From positions 1 through 64,000 of the forward strand of contig CAYGZL010000074.1 of assembly GCA_964354345.1 (NCBI GenBank): a DNA stretch of 64,000 bases, read 5' to 3'. How positions within the stretch are numbered: position 1 is the first letter of the stretch; each line of letters opens with the position of its first letter. The notes under the pieces were generated by a model. That model saw only the letters and a program-made list of their open reading frames with translations. It was not told where the DNA came from and made no database searches. The stretch is from CAYGZL01 sp964354345 (GTDB lineage: Bacteria > Chloroflexota > Anaerolineae > Anaerolineales > UBA4823). Both the position numbers and the translations under genes were made by a program. Below, piece by piece: positions 1 through 9,700 of this stretch.

Positions 1-516
1 CCCTGGCTGGGCTTCCCGCTCTCGGAAATCCTGAATAAAGTTGTACCAAAACCAGAAGCCCGTTACGTCCAGTTCACCTCACTTTATGACCCGGCCCAAA
101 TGCCCGGCCAGAAAAGTTCGCTCTATCCCTGGCCATATACCGAAGGGTTGCGCCTGGACGAGGCCATGCACGACCTGACCATTCTGGCAACCGGACTGTA
201 CGGTAAACCTTTGCCCGCGCAAAATGGGGCTCCCATCCGGTTGATCGTGCCATGGAAATACGGTTATAAGAACATCAAGTCAATTGTCAAAATAGAACTC
301 ACCCTCGAACAACCAGCAACATTGTGGTCAACGATCGCCCCAAATGAGTATGGCTTCTATGCCAACGTTAATCCCGATGTTCCGCATCCAAGGTGGTCCC
401 AGGCTTCTGAGCAGCGCATCGGAGAAACCAAACTCCGCCCCACTTTACTATTTAACGGCTATGCCGGCGAGGTCGCCAGCCTGTATGAAGGTATGGATCT
501 CAAGGTTAATTATTAG
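1..516 (+). CDS. msrP: Protein-methionine-sulfoxide reductase catalytic subunit MsrP, 3' part
   Basis: The reading frame is open from base 1, so the 5' part lies outside the window; about 171 codons remain. The C-terminal half of the molybdopterin oxidoreductase MsrP (YedY) is recognisable. It has PWLGFPLSEIL near the edge, then DPAQMPGQK, VPWKYGYKNIKSIVKI, NEYGFYANVNPDVPHPRWSQ and the closing FNGY...LYEGMDLKVNY. In the family this periplasmic Mo enzyme reduces methionine sulfoxide in oxidised proteins, taking electrons from the haem membrane subunit MsrQ. MsrQ is not seen downstream: the next gene is on the other strand. The Mo-ligand cysteine and the Tat signal would lie in the missing part. 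Identity is very likely from the unbroken motif string. Confidence 0.93.
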   Translation, partial: PWLGFPLSEILNKVVPKPEARYVQFTSLYDPAQMPGQKSSLYPWPYTEGLRLDEAMHDLTILATGLYGKPLPAQNGAPIRLIVPWKYGYKNIKSIVKIELTLEQPATLWSTIAPNEYGFYANVNPDVPHPRWSQASEQRIGETKLRPTLLFNGYAGEVASLYEGMDLKVNY

Positions 517-553
517 TAGTTTTCTTTACCGTAGAGGTGTTCTGTGCCACAGA

Positions 554-829
554 TTATTCGGCCGGTTTTTCAGGATCGTCACCGGTTTTTTCGATTACAA
601 TGGTAAAGCGAGCCGCGAGAGCCGCCAGTGCGCCCAGCGCCGCCCATACCGGCAGTAATACCGCACCCACCACTCCCACTGTCAGTGGGATTTCTATTAA
701 AATTTTACCTTCTTCGTTCTTGATGATAATGCGTCGAATGTTGCCTTCATGAAGCAACTCTTTTAGCTTAGAAATCAACGCATCGCCGGTAACGTGGAAT
801 TCTTCCTTGTGAACTTCTTCAGGACTCAT
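554..829 (-). CDS. DUF4342 domain protein
   Basis: A 91-residue protein matching the small DUF4342 family throughout. It has an N-terminal EEFHVTGDALISKLKELLHE, then GNIRRIIIKNEEGK, then a hydrophobic stretch of about 30 residues starting IEIPLTVGVVGAVLLP, and a short charged tail. The hydrophobic part could be one membrane segment; the N-terminal helix resembles ubiquitin-associated-like helices in such proteins. No function is established for the family. The start is supported by GAGGAG about 7 nt before the ATG at 829. It converges with msrP and is transcribed away from the methyltransferase at 1023. Confidence 0.82.
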   Translation of the reverse strand: MSPEEVHKEEFHVTGDALISKLKELLHEGNIRRIIIKNEEGKILIEIPLTVGVVGAVLLPVWAALGALAALAARFTIVIEKTGDDPEKPAE

Positions 830-911
830 GTTTAACTCCTCACAGTGTTCTTAATCGCAGCACATTTGTTGGAATTTATGCTAATCTATATACGCAACAT
901 TTCCTCAGGAG

Positions 912-941
912 TTGCATCCTTCTACGTATCCTGGTTACAAT
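912..941 (+). promoter_or_regulatory. Possible sigma-70 promoter for the methyltransferase gene
   Basis: TTGCAT (912-917), an 18-bp spacer, then TACAAT (936-941). It would give a leader of about 75 nt before the ATG at 1023, which has GAGG just upstream. Prediction from sequence only. Confidence 0.4.
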
Positions 942-1022
942 ATATAGGTTTATGGGTTGATACCTGTAGATATTGTAAACCAAAACTCCCGAACAATCTT
1001 ATCTGTCACACCTTGAGGTTCA

Positions 1023-1766
1023 ATGGATAATATCCTTCGCTATAACTCCCAACGGCTCTACACCGGCCTGGCCTGGCTCTGGCCGGTAATCAGTCCAGCG
1101 GAAGATTACCAGGGAGAAGCCAACCAATTTCAATTAGCGATTCAACAATTTAGCCGGATAGAACCCCACACGCTGCTCGATTTAGGTTGTGGTGGAGGGC
1201 ATAACGATCACCATCTGCAACAGTATTTCCAGATCACCGGCGTGGATACCAGTCCGGCAATGTTGGCACTGGCGTGTGAGTTGAATCCAGGTGTCCGCTA
1301 CATAACCGGCGATATGCGCTCTCTTCACCTGGAGGAGACTTTCGACGCAGTCATAATAGCTGATGCTATCACCTATATGCTAAACGAAGACGACCTGGTG
1401 GCGGCATTTTCAACCGCTTACCATTTCCTACGACTGGGTGGCGTTTTTTGCACCTACGCCGAAAAGATTTCTGAACGCTTCGAGCAGAATGGCACCCACA
1501 CCTCCTCCTATTGCCAGGGTGATCTGGAAGTTGTCATGATCGAGAACCAATACGACCCAGACCAGGCGGATACCAGTTATGAGACGCTCTTTATTTACCT
1601 GATCCGGCGAGCAGGCAACCTGGATATCCAGATCGACCACCATCAGAGCGGTTTGTTTCCACTTGCCACGTGGCAGCGCCTGTTACACAAGGTGGGCTTC
1701 GAAGTTCACCAGGTCACTTTCGAGGACGAAATTCCCTTTTTCGCTTGCGTCAAACCAGGGGCTTGA
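1023..1766 (+). CDS. Class I SAM-dependent methyltransferase
   Basis: A 247-residue protein with the glycine-rich SAM-binding motif I LLDLGCGGGHN (about residues 52-62). It is followed by GVDTSPAMLALA (motif II acidic residue), a YITGDMRSL segment and FDAVIIADAITYML (post-motif). This is the Methyltransf_11/25 fold; small-molecule or lipid substrates are usual, and the substrate cannot be told. The start at 1023 has TTGAGG five bases upstream. It lies 74 bp ahead of the glycosidase-like gene on the same strand, with no clear functional link. The fold call is secure, the specific reaction unknown. Confidence 0.85.
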   Translation: MDNILRYNSQRLYTGLAWLWPVISPAEDYQGEANQFQLAIQQFSRIEPHTLLDLGCGGGHNDHHLQQYFQITGVDTSPAMLALACELNPGVRYITGDMRSLHLEETFDAVIIADAITYMLNEDDLVAAFSTAYHFLRLGGVFCTYAEKISERFEQNGTHTSSYCQGDLEVVMIENQYDPDQADTSYETLFIYLIRRAGNLDIQIDHHQSGLFPLATWQRLLHKVGFEVHQVTFEDEIPFFACVKPGA

Positions 1767-1840
1767 AAGTATTGCGATAGAGTTTTAGCACGCGGATTAA
1801 CCGCTCCACTGCATCCGGCATATAAAGAAAGGACCATCCC

Positions 1841-3850
1841 ATGCTTCCCCTTCGCCAGGTTCACCTCGATTTCCACACCTCACCCTTTATCCCCGGCGTG
1901 GGCGCCGACTTTAACCCAGGTGAGTTTGTCCAGACATTGCAAGCCGCCCATGTAAACTCAATCACAGTGTTTGCCAAGTGTCATCACGGGTATTCCTACT
2001 ACCCGACCCGGGTCGGCACACCTCACCCTTATTTGCAGCGTGATCTGTTGGGAGAGATGATCTCTACCTGTCATGCTGCAGGTATAAGAACGCCAGTTTA
2101 CCTTACTGCGGTATGGGATGAACTTTCCTGGGCTACCCATCCTGAATGGCGACAGATCACCCCTGATGGGTGCATTGCCGGTGTATCTCAATCGCCCTTT
2201 GTCGCAGGCTGGAAAAACCTGTGTATGAACACCACTTACGCCGATTATGTCATCGCCCAGACCGAAGAAATCCTGAATCTCTACGCTGGAGATGGGTTTT
2301 TCATCGACATTGCCAAGCAGATTGGTGGGCCGTGTGTGTGTTCCACCTGCCTGGCTCAAATGCAGGCTGAAGGTATCGATCCCCAGGATTCCCAACAGCT
2401 TTGGCAATTCAGCCTGGCTACCGAGCGGCGCTTCCTGGAACGGCTGACCATGGCTATTCAGGATCATAAACCAGAGTCCGGAACTATTGTTCCGCAGAGT
2501 ATCTTCTACAACGCCAGGCTGGTCATGACAGGCGATCCAAGAGATGGCGTGCGTCCTGAGCTGGATAACTATACCCACCTGGAAATCGAGACCTTACCGG
2601 GCGGCAGTTGGGGTTACGACCACTTTCCCTGGTATGTGCGCTTTTTTCAGACATTCGACCGGCAATTGATTGCCATGACGGGCCGTTTTCACACCACCTG
2701 GGGCGACTTTGGCGGGTTGCGCAATCGGGCTGCCCTGGAGTTCGAATGTTTCCAGGCCCTGGCGCACGGCGCGGGCGTTTCGATTGGCGACCAGCTCCAT
2801 CCGCGTGGTCAGCTTCACCCAACCGTATATCAGCGGATTGGGGAAGTCTACTCCGAAATCGAAAGGCGTGAACCCTGGTGTGTGGATACCCGACCGTTGC
2901 TAGAGATTGGCGTCGTGACCACAGGAACCTTGAACGGTCCCTTGATCCCGGTCAGCGATCAAGGGGCGCTGCATATTCTCGAACAGCTTAAGTACCAGTT
3001 CCAGGTTTTAGATACCGGCTGCGACCTGTCTTCCTATGCCGTCATAATCCTCCCCGATGCTATCCCGGTTGATGCCGCATTCGCTGCACAGTTGCGCCAA
3101 TACCTGACAATGGGAGGCAAGCTGTTGATCACTGGCTCATCGAGCCTGGATCGTCAGATGGGAAACTTCGTCCTGGCGGATCAAATAGGCGCTGATTATG
3201 TTGGGCCGGCGCCTTTTGCGCCCGATTATCTACTCCTGGGTACTGAACTGGCCGATGATATCGAACCAATGGAGTATATCTGCGAGAAACCGGGGTTGGA
3301 AATCCAGGTCCGACCCGGGATTCAGGTGTTAGCCTTTTCTGGTGAGACTTACTTTAACCGCACCTGGGAGCATTTCTGCTCGCACCAGTATACTCCCATG
3401 GAAAAAGCCACCAGCAAGCCGGTCATCGTCCAGAATGGTAACGTGATATATATCGCCCGACCATTCTTCGCCGAATACGCTGACTCAGCCCGGCGCGTCC
3501 ATAAGCAGGTGATTGCCAACTGCCTGCAGCGGCTGTTACCCCGACCGCGGATCGGGAAGAACAACCTGCCCAGCACAGCAATCGTCACCGTACGGCAGCG
3601 CGCCAATGGAAACCTGGTTGTCCACGTGCTGCACTATGTCCACCAGCGGCGCGGCAAAACCCTGGATATCATTGAAGACATTTTACCTCTGCACGATGCC
3701 CGCCTTTGCCTGCGTACAGATGTGCAGGCAAAGGCTGTCCGGTTGGCGCCGGAAAACCTGCCCCTATCCTGGGAATGGCAAGAGGGTTACATTTCCTTCA
3801 CCATCCCTGAGGTAAACGGTTACCAAATCGTGGAGATTAGCCTGGTTTAA
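1841..3850 (+). CDS. Glycosidase-like protein with TIM-barrel GHL6 domain and beta-galactosidase-type trimerisation domain
   Basis: A 669-residue protein without a signal peptide, with AAAGGA upstream of its ATG. Residues about 5-340 read as the hypothetical glycosyl-hydrolase-like family 6 barrel: VHLDFHTSPFIPGVG, ITVFAKCHHGYSYYPT and the strand GDGFFIDIAKQIGG, with a CxxC just after. Residues about 350-500 resemble the flavodoxin/amidotransferase-like trimerisation domain of GH42 beta-galactosidases (VVTTGTL, YAVIILPDAIPVD, GGKLLITGSSSL). The C-terminal ~100 residues look like a beta domain. Such proteins are thought to act on plant or polysaccharide glycosides, but the substrate and even the activity are not established here. 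It sits 27 bp before an amidohydrolase and probably shares its transcript. Confidence 0.75.
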   Translation: MLPLRQVHLDFHTSPFIPGVGADFNPGEFVQTLQAAHVNSITVFAKCHHGYSYYPTRVGTPHPYLQRDLLGEMISTCHAAGIRTPVYLTAVWDELSWATHPEWRQITPDGCIAGVSQSPFVAGWKNLCMNTTYADYVIAQTEEILNLYAGDGFFIDIAKQIGGPCVCSTCLAQMQAEGIDPQDSQQLWQFSLATERRFLERLTMAIQDHKPESGTIVPQSIFYNARLVMTGDPRDGVRPELDNYTHLEIETLPGGSWGYDHFPWYVRFFQTFDRQLIAMTGRFHTTWGDFGGLRNRAALEFECFQALAHGAGVSIGDQLHPRGQLHPTVYQRIGEVYSEIERREPWCVDTRPLLEIGVVTTGTLNGPLIPVSDQGALHILEQLKYQFQVLDTGCDLSSYAVIILPDAIPVDAAFAAQLRQYLTMGGKLLITGSSSLDRQMGNFVLADQIGADYVGPAPFAPDYLLLGTELADDIEPMEYICEKPGLEIQVRPGIQVLAFSGETYFNRTWEHFCSHQYTPMEKATSKPVIVQNGNVIYIARPFFAEYADSARRVHKQVIANCLQRLLPRPRIGKNNLPSTAIVTVRQRANGNLVVHVLHYVHQRRGKTLDIIEDILPLHDARLCLRTDVQAKAVRLAPENLPLSWEWQEGYISFTIPEVNGYQIVEISLV

Positions 3851-3877
3851 AATCTAATTTCATACTCAGAGGTGCAT

Positions 3878-5200
3878 ATGTTGTACTCTAACTCACCCCT
3901 TTACCATACTCTGCTTGAGCAAATACAGACCCTGCCGGTCATTGACTGTCATGAACACCTGATGGGACCCGAGGCGCGTCCGGTGTATAAGGAACCTATC
4001 GCCGCCCTGATCCGTTCTTATATCGTCCATGATTTATGGTCAGCCTCGTTTGGTATTTCTGCGCGCGAGCTGGCAAAACTGGAAGATCCGGAGATCTCGA
4101 CCGATGAAAAATGGCCAATTTTCGAGAAGCTATGGATCTCTATCGAACACACTGCTTACGCCAGGGTAACCAAGCTTGTGTTAAAAAATACTTATGGTGA
4201 GGACCAGATGAGCCGGCCGGCTCTGGCGCGGGTGGCCGAACGTCTGGCAGGCATGGACGAGACAACTTACTTTAGCAGGATTGACCAGGCCAACATCCAG
4301 GCGATGATCGTGGATGTGCTGGATTGGCTGCCTGGCAGCCTGGAAAGTTTTTTAGAAGGCAGGAAGACATTTCCCGCAAAGTGGCGACCAATGATTTCTC
4401 TGCCACCTTTCCATCGAGTCAACTTCGGTTGGTCTGAAATCCAATGGGCCGGTAAGCTGGTTGACCGACATATCACCTCGCTGGATGAATATTTGGAGGC
4501 TGTCTTTATTGTCTTTCAACGCTGCCTGGAGCGGGGCGCGATTGGCATCAAGGATCAATCCGCCTACGAACGCAGCCTATCTTATGAACTAACACCCCAG
4601 GCAGAAGCCGAAAAATACTTCAACCGCCTTCTGGCCGATCCACGCAACAGCCTGGGTTGGCCGGAGAGCAAGCCGCTTAACGATTTCCTGTTCCACCAGT
4701 ATCTGCGCTTCGCCCGGGAATTAAAATTACCAGTTCAGCTCCATACCGGTCATATGGCTGGCGTCTACAACCGGGTTGATAAAACCAACGCGGCTTACCT
4801 GGCTCCGCTCCTGGAGTTGCATCGTGAGGTGCGCTTTGACTTGTTCCACGGCAACTGGCCCTACCTGGGCGACCTGCTCTTCCTGGGAAAGAACTACCCA
4901 AATGTTTTCCTGGACCTATGCTGGCTGCATATAATTGATCCGTTTTATGCCATCGAACTGCTTGAGCGTAGTGTGTTGACCTTACCGCACACAAAAATCC
5001 ATGGCTTCGGCGGTGATTATGGTGATGAACCGGAGTATATCGTTGCCCACCTAGCCATCGCCCGCCAGAATATTGCTGCCGCGTTGACTCACCTGGTAGA
5101 AGGAGGATGGTTGAGAGAAGAGGAAGCCTTACCGCTGGCAAAAGGGTGGCTCTTCAACAATCCAAACCGCTTCTTCAAGCTGGGATTTACTGAAATATAG
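3878..5200 (+). CDS. Amidohydrolase-superfamily protein (uronate isomerase/Amidohydro_2-like)
   Basis: A protein of about 440 residues. IDCHEHLMG near the N-terminus supplies the HxH metal motif. QLHTGHMAG, LFHGNWPYLGDL and HGFGGDYGDEPEY further on supply later histidines and an acidic ligand of an amidohydrolase barrel. An in-frame GTG at 3872 overlaps the purine-rich CAGAGG, so the ATG at 3878, six bases after AGAGG, is the better start. The family hydrolyses or isomerises small substrates such as uronates, lactones and amides. Pairing with a glycosidase-like gene suggests sugar catabolism, but this is inference. It converges with the secreted protein gene at 5297. Confidence 0.78.
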   Translation: MLYSNSPLYHTLLEQIQTLPVIDCHEHLMGPEARPVYKEPIAALIRSYIVHDLWSASFGISARELAKLEDPEISTDEKWPIFEKLWISIEHTAYARVTKLVLKNTYGEDQMSRPALARVAERLAGMDETTYFSRIDQANIQAMIVDVLDWLPGSLESFLEGRKTFPAKWRPMISLPPFHRVNFGWSEIQWAGKLVDRHITSLDEYLEAVFIVFQRCLERGAIGIKDQSAYERSLSYELTPQAEAEKYFNRLLADPRNSLGWPESKPLNDFLFHQYLRFARELKLPVQLHTGHMAGVYNRVDKTNAAYLAPLLELHREVRFDLFHGNWPYLGDLLFLGKNYPNVFLDLCWLHIIDPFYAIELLERSVLTLPHTKIHGFGGDYGDEPEYIVAHLAIARQNIAAALTHLVEGGWLREEEALPLAKGWLFNNPNRFFKLGFTEI

Positions 5201-5296
5201 CCACATCCACCAGGGATCTGATAGAAGTAACGAACGAAGTCTTCCAGACGCTTATACCCCTGGATTGTATTGGGTGGTTAATATGTCTGAATTATC

Positions 5297-7315
5297 TCAC
5301 CGGGCAGCGAGTGGGAAATATAATATTAAACGACACGGCGCAATGCACACCATACCTGGCCCGATCTGAAGTGGGATCGGTGTTCCCGCGGGGTTGGTGA
5401 ACTTCAAGGCTTGCAGATCGATCCAGGTAGCCGTTCCAGGCGCGCCCAAAGCGCGGAAGATTATTTGCGCCAGATCCCATCCCCCGGTAACTCCTTGACT
5501 CGAGCTGAGGCTAAAGCGGGCGGAGTCGGGTTTGACAAAGTCTTGGTCAAAGAATGGATCACAACTGGCAGAGCTAAAAACCTGAGCCGGGTCAGCCTGG
5601 CAAGATTGCGCCCCAACCACTGCTGGATCAAACTGCACAGACACTTGTCCCTCACCCAACCCGGGCAGCGTCAGATTTTGCACTTTTATGGGCATCGTAA
5701 TATTTGCGCCCGCTTCTACAACCAGGGCTGGCGCCCACAGGATTGGCATTGGCGTGGGAGTGGGTGTTGGTGTAGGCGTTGGTGTTGGAGTGAGTGTCGG
5801 CGTCGGAGTATCGGTCGGAGGTGGAGGGGGCTGATCTAACAAGACGAAGCGCATGGCGCTAAACGAAATCGTATAAGACAGGGTGGGTTCGCTGTTTAAA
5901 TCAATCAGCCTGACGCTGGCCTTTTTACCGGTGACAAAGTCATATTCCCCCAGGTTTACCCAGGCATTGGCGACTGGTCCCTGATCAATCGATACAGTGG
6001 TCTGTCCAGAGGTGTCTGTTATCGTATAACGCGCCTCAGAGGTATCGCGCGCGATGGTCTTATTCGGGCACTGCCAGGGAATAGGTGAATGGTCTGGAAT
6101 ATAGGCTTCAACCCGGTAGCGCCCGCTCACACTCAGGTTAGGTGTCCATTCGCCAGAATTGGTAGAATTGCTGGCGTTATCCACATTCAAAGTCAGATAC
6201 GCCGGGTTATTGTTATAACCAGTGATCTTATACCAGGCCGACAGGCAAATATCACTGTTATATGGGGGTTGCAGCGTAGTAGGGGTATTTAGAGTGACAT
6301 CATAGCTTGAACCCGGATCAGGCCAGGTAGATGTCCATAAAAAAGTCACTGTCAACCAGGTATTTTGGCCAGGCGCTAAACCCAATGCCTGACCCACTTC
6401 GAAGGAAAGATCGATCGCAAAGGGAGCAGTTACCTCCCGACCATATTGATCGAGGCCGCCATTGTAATTATTATAATAAGCAGCCTGAGCCTCAGGCATC
6501 CCCAAGGGGAGATCAGTGAACATACGGCGCGGTTGAGGATCAGTAATCGTCGCCCAATAGTTATCATCCACATTCCATGGACCGACATCCAACACAGTAA
6601 CAGTTGTTGAAGTGCTCTGATATTTAATTTTTACCTGATAATTCTGATTGAAGGCATACCCCGAACTACACCGGTAGCTGCCGTTATTGGCAAATTTGAT
6701 ACACTTATCCGGGATTGCCACAGTAAACGCGCCACCTGCGTCAAAAAACGTCGCAAAGACTGTATAACTGCGTGCGGTGCCCTGGGGAGATAAACCGCTC
6801 TGAATCCCTGGAATCATGGCCGGTTCTTCCGATACAGCCTGGGGATGGCCACGCAGAGCCACCTCAACTGGCCAACGCTGCTCGATCCATTGAACCAATC
6901 TAATGAATATTTCCGGCGATAACCCCTGTTTGAGATTCTGCTCAGTTTTGGCGAGACACAAGTCAACCTGCTGATTGTAGCCACTGGCAGCAAGTCTGGT
7001 ACGTTTTTCCTGCACGGACAGTGTCTCGTCCCGAATAATCGCCTGGCTGGTCTCCTGCAAGTCATGCAGGGCGATTTGCTCTAGCAGGGCGATCTGGCGC
7101 ACATACTGAAACTGCTGATCGGTCAATCCGACCTCAGCCTGTAAGAGCTCGGCCAGGCCGGTTGTCAGGGCAAAATAACTCAGAACTGGCTTGCGCCCCC
7201 ACACCGCGTTTTGACCGGCAGCCCGGGTGTGCACAGCTTGAAAAACCAGGCCTGTCAGGAGCAGAGCCGTTAAAAGTAGAAAAACCAGGGATATCCGGTC
7301 AATTCTTAGTTTCAT
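5297..7315 (-). CDS. Secreted multidomain protein with golvesin-like domain, Pro-Thr linker and C-terminal cohesin-like domain
   Basis: A 672-residue exported protein. The N-terminus has a signal/anchor (ISLVFLLLTALLLTGLVF), then a helical region of about 130 residues. Next is a beta-rich part with AIPDKCIKFANNGSYRC and VLDVGPWNVDDNYW, resembling a double-psi barrel. A golvesin/Xly-type domain follows (YRVEAYIPDHSPIPW, NAWVNLGEYDF), then about 30 residues of PT repeats, then a cohesin-like beta sandwich (VEAGANITMPIKVQNL, VSVQFDPAVVGAQ, WIDLQALKFTNPAGTPI). It ends in LILYFPLAAR, like the tail of the secreted repeat protein at 48151. Cohesin modules bind dockerins in cellulosomes but occur widely outside them; no partner is seen here. 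It lies 36 bp after the histidine kinase gene on the same strand. Confidence 0.75.
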   Translation of the reverse strand: MKLRIDRISLVFLLLTALLLTGLVFQAVHTRAAGQNAVWGRKPVLSYFALTTGLAELLQAEVGLTDQQFQYVRQIALLEQIALHDLQETSQAIIRDETLSVQEKRTRLAASGYNQQVDLCLAKTEQNLKQGLSPEIFIRLVQWIEQRWPVEVALRGHPQAVSEEPAMIPGIQSGLSPQGTARSYTVFATFFDAGGAFTVAIPDKCIKFANNGSYRCSSGYAFNQNYQVKIKYQSTSTTVTVLDVGPWNVDDNYWATITDPQPRRMFTDLPLGMPEAQAAYYNNYNGGLDQYGREVTAPFAIDLSFEVGQALGLAPGQNTWLTVTFLWTSTWPDPGSSYDVTLNTPTTLQPPYNSDICLSAWYKITGYNNNPAYLTLNVDNASNSTNSGEWTPNLSVSGRYRVEAYIPDHSPIPWQCPNKTIARDTSEARYTITDTSGQTTVSIDQGPVANAWVNLGEYDFVTGKKASVRLIDLNSEPTLSYTISFSAMRFVLLDQPPPPPTDTPTPTLTPTPTPTPTPTPTPMPILWAPALVVEAGANITMPIKVQNLTLPGLGEGQVSVQFDPAVVGAQSCQADPAQVFSSASCDPFFDQDFVKPDSARFSLSSSQGVTGGWDLAQIIFRALGAPGTATWIDLQALKFTNPAGTPIPLQIGPGMVCIAPCRLILYFPLAAR
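5746..5833 (-). repeat. Low-complexity Pro-Thr linker coding repeat
   Basis: On the minus strand this stretch encodes alternating Thr-Pro units after a run of five prolines, joining the golvesin-like and cohesin-like domains. It is a short imperfect hexanucleotide repeat prone to length change. It is an internal part of the gene at 5297-7315. Confidence 0.85.
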
Positions 7316-7351
7316 ATATTACTGAAGTTATCCTATGGAAGCTAATTAACA

Positions 7352-9700
7352 TTAAACGCGCGGTTGATTTGCACTGCTAACATCCTCAGTTTGCCGGTCC
7401 GTAATTCGCACCGGAAGGAGGGCGACATCCCATTCAACGACGATACGAGTGCCCTGGTCAGGACGAGAGTCAATCTGTAACACAGCACCGATTAATGCAG
7501 CCCGTTCGTGCATGGCTGCCAATCCATAATGATCATGCTCTAACAACCAGGCCAGGTCTGGCTGCACTCCCCTTGGAAGGCCCACGCCATCATCTTGGAT
7601 AGTAAGCGTGATGTGTTGAGAGAGCAAATTACCCCAAACCAGTACCTGTTTCGCCCGGGCATGTCTGAAGGCATTCTGACAGGCATGCTGGACGATCCGA
7701 AACAGGTGTAACTCGACTTCGGGGTCATAGCGCACCGGATCGTCAGAAACATTAACCAAAACCCGCGGCCCTTGACCAACCTCGTGCGACTCGTTCATCT
7801 CATCCGCTAATTCATGTAATGCCATACCCAAACCGCCGATATCAAGTGTCACTGGACGCAGGCCGCTAATTATACTGCGGATTTGATCCACAGTCTTCTG
7901 ATAAGCCTCTTGTAAAGCGGTGTTTTCTTGAACGTCATCCGCCATTTGAACCATGCGACTCACCTGGGCTAAAACTACATCATGGAGATCGCGCGCTAAA
8001 CGCCGGAGCTCAGTCTCCCGGCTCTCCACATCTCGTTGATACAAAACTAACAAGTGCTCTGCCTGTTCTATATTGAGCAAAGCCAGGGCAGTTTGGTCCA
8101 TCAAAGCCTGTAAAGTTGGGATTTCAGTCGGAGCATAATAATCGTCTGGATCTCGCCGTCCAAAGAGACATAATCCGACCAACTTATCACCAACTTTTAA
8201 CGCCAATACCAGGCGCACCCATGGGCATGGATCCGCTGGCCCCATGGAACCTTCCTGAGGGCGATAGGAACCTGCCTGTCTCAATAAAGCTGCTGATTCG
8301 TTCAACCCAGGCAGTTGGGGTTCTTGCACACCAAAAGATAAAAGTGTTTCCTGACGACTCGGCAAATGATCCGCCTTCTCTCCTCTCAAACGGAGCAGCA
8401 CAGCCTGACGGATCAATAAGGTTGGCATAACCTCATCTCGCACGAGGCTGATGAGCTGCGGCTTTTCCAGGCTGGTCAAGATGCGCGCCGAATAAGTCTC
8501 CAGCAAGTGCACTGGAGGTAAAGGCATTCCCAGTAAATTACGCTCAGCCCAGCGTCGATAGGGCGTAAACAGTAATGCACCAATGAAACCAATGAATAAA
8601 GCAATGGCGAGATTAATCGTAAAATCAATTGCGTATTGGGGTAGAAGTAAACTTACAACAGTCGCACCGCCGATAAATATTATTGTCAGCGAAATTGCGA
8701 ATACCAGAATAACCAGTGTATGGTTAACCCGCAATTCTAAACCACCAAGCTGGCGGCGATATCCAATAAAAAAATATGCTGCCGGCAGTGAAGGAAACAA
8801 TATCATAATCACGGGTATGCCCCAATTGGACTTTGAAAACAGTCCCAAAACCAGATATAAAACCGCTGGGGCAACGATCGCCACAATGGTAACCAACAGG
8901 ATGGTTAAATCACGGCGTATTTCTGAAGAACGAACTGCGTGAAGGATCAGTAACGATAAGCTCCCTGCCAATGCCAGTAACAGGCTGATAAAATGTCCTG
9001 TCAGGGGTATCAAACCGCGAATTTCTGCCAGAGCAGCGCATAGACTGCCGATATATCCCACCCATACCAGTATTGCAGGCAATCGACCCAGGGTTTTTGG
9101 AAAGAACCAATGCAAATGGAGAAATACGGGTAAACACATCCAGGATAGGAAAATATATATATCATAACTATACCATTGTCCCGACGCACCCACCTCGCCG
9201 ATCGCTATCCATAGAGCCAATAAATAATTGAAAACCACTAAAAGCCGCCAGCGGATGTCGCGTGGTCGTAACAACAGCAGGGTAGCCGTTCCGCTTATCC
9301 AAAATGGCAAACACAACCAGACCAACTGCAGACGTTTGAACAAATCTTGCCCGGTTGGGCCGCGGGCAATCACTGAGATTGTATAGAAGTAGTCCCCCCG
9401 GCGCATGACCAGAACAACTCGGTCGCCATGCTGAACCCCCTCAAAGAGTGATGAGCCTTTTTTTTGGAAATTTACCCAATCCAATGTACCAATTTGTGTT
9501 AAATAATCACCAACCTGGATCGGTTGAATTATTTCAGCTACAGGTGGGTCCACACTCAATATTTGGCCCGTGATGGTATCAAACTCAAAACCAAGATATG
9601 GGCGAAGATAAAGAGAATAATACAGACAGACAGTAATCACCAAAAATACCGAAATGATTAAGAAATATTGGAAAACCGCTCGCTCCATAAACTTTAGCAT
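7352..9700 (-). CDS. Membrane sensor histidine kinase, NarL/ComP type
   Basis: About 782 residues from the ATG at 9700, which overlaps the dapF stop by 7 nt; a TTG at 9721 is also possible. Domains in order: one N-terminal membrane helix; a PDZ-like extracellular segment (VDPPVAEIIQPIQVGDYLTQIG); about eight further membrane helices; a GAF-like region; a HisKA_3 dimerisation domain with RDLHDVVLAQVSRM, phospho-acceptor His codon at 7982-7984; and a HATPase domain (FRIVQHACQNAFRHA N box, LTIQDDGVGLP). A PDZ-like domain before a multi-helix membrane part recalls Bacillus ComP, a peptide-pheromone sensor. That is an architectural comparison, not proof of ligand. No response regulator gene is nearby, so it is an orphan kinase here, placed between dapF-like and a secreted protein gene. 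Confidence 0.88.
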   Translation of the reverse strand: MLKFMERAVFQYFLIISVFLVITVCLYYSLYLRPYLGFEFDTITGQILSVDPPVAEIIQPIQVGDYLTQIGTLDWVNFQKKGSSLFEGVQHGDRVVLVMRRGDYFYTISVIARGPTGQDLFKRLQLVWLCLPFWISGTATLLLLRPRDIRWRLLVVFNYLLALWIAIGEVGASGQWYSYDIYIFLSWMCLPVFLHLHWFFPKTLGRLPAILVWVGYIGSLCAALAEIRGLIPLTGHFISLLLALAGSLSLLILHAVRSSEIRRDLTILLVTIVAIVAPAVLYLVLGLFSKSNWGIPVIMILFPSLPAAYFFIGYRRQLGGLELRVNHTLVILVFAISLTIIFIGGATVVSLLLPQYAIDFTINLAIALFIGFIGALLFTPYRRWAERNLLGMPLPPVHLLETYSARILTSLEKPQLISLVRDEVMPTLLIRQAVLLRLRGEKADHLPSRQETLLSFGVQEPQLPGLNESAALLRQAGSYRPQEGSMGPADPCPWVRLVLALKVGDKLVGLCLFGRRDPDDYYAPTEIPTLQALMDQTALALLNIEQAEHLLVLYQRDVESRETELRRLARDLHDVVLAQVSRMVQMADDVQENTALQEAYQKTVDQIRSIISGLRPVTLDIGGLGMALHELADEMNESHEVGQGPRVLVNVSDDPVRYDPEVELHLFRIVQHACQNAFRHARAKQVLVWGNLLSQHITLTIQDDGVGLPRGVQPDLAWLLEHDHYGLAAMHERAALIGAVLQIDSRPDQGTRIVVEWDVALLPVRITDRQTEDVSSANQPRV

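Noticed and set aside
5746..5833. Repeat array that could be taken for a CRISPR or minisatellite
   Set aside because: It is an in-frame Pro-Thr linker with 6-bp periodicity, no spacers and no cas genes.
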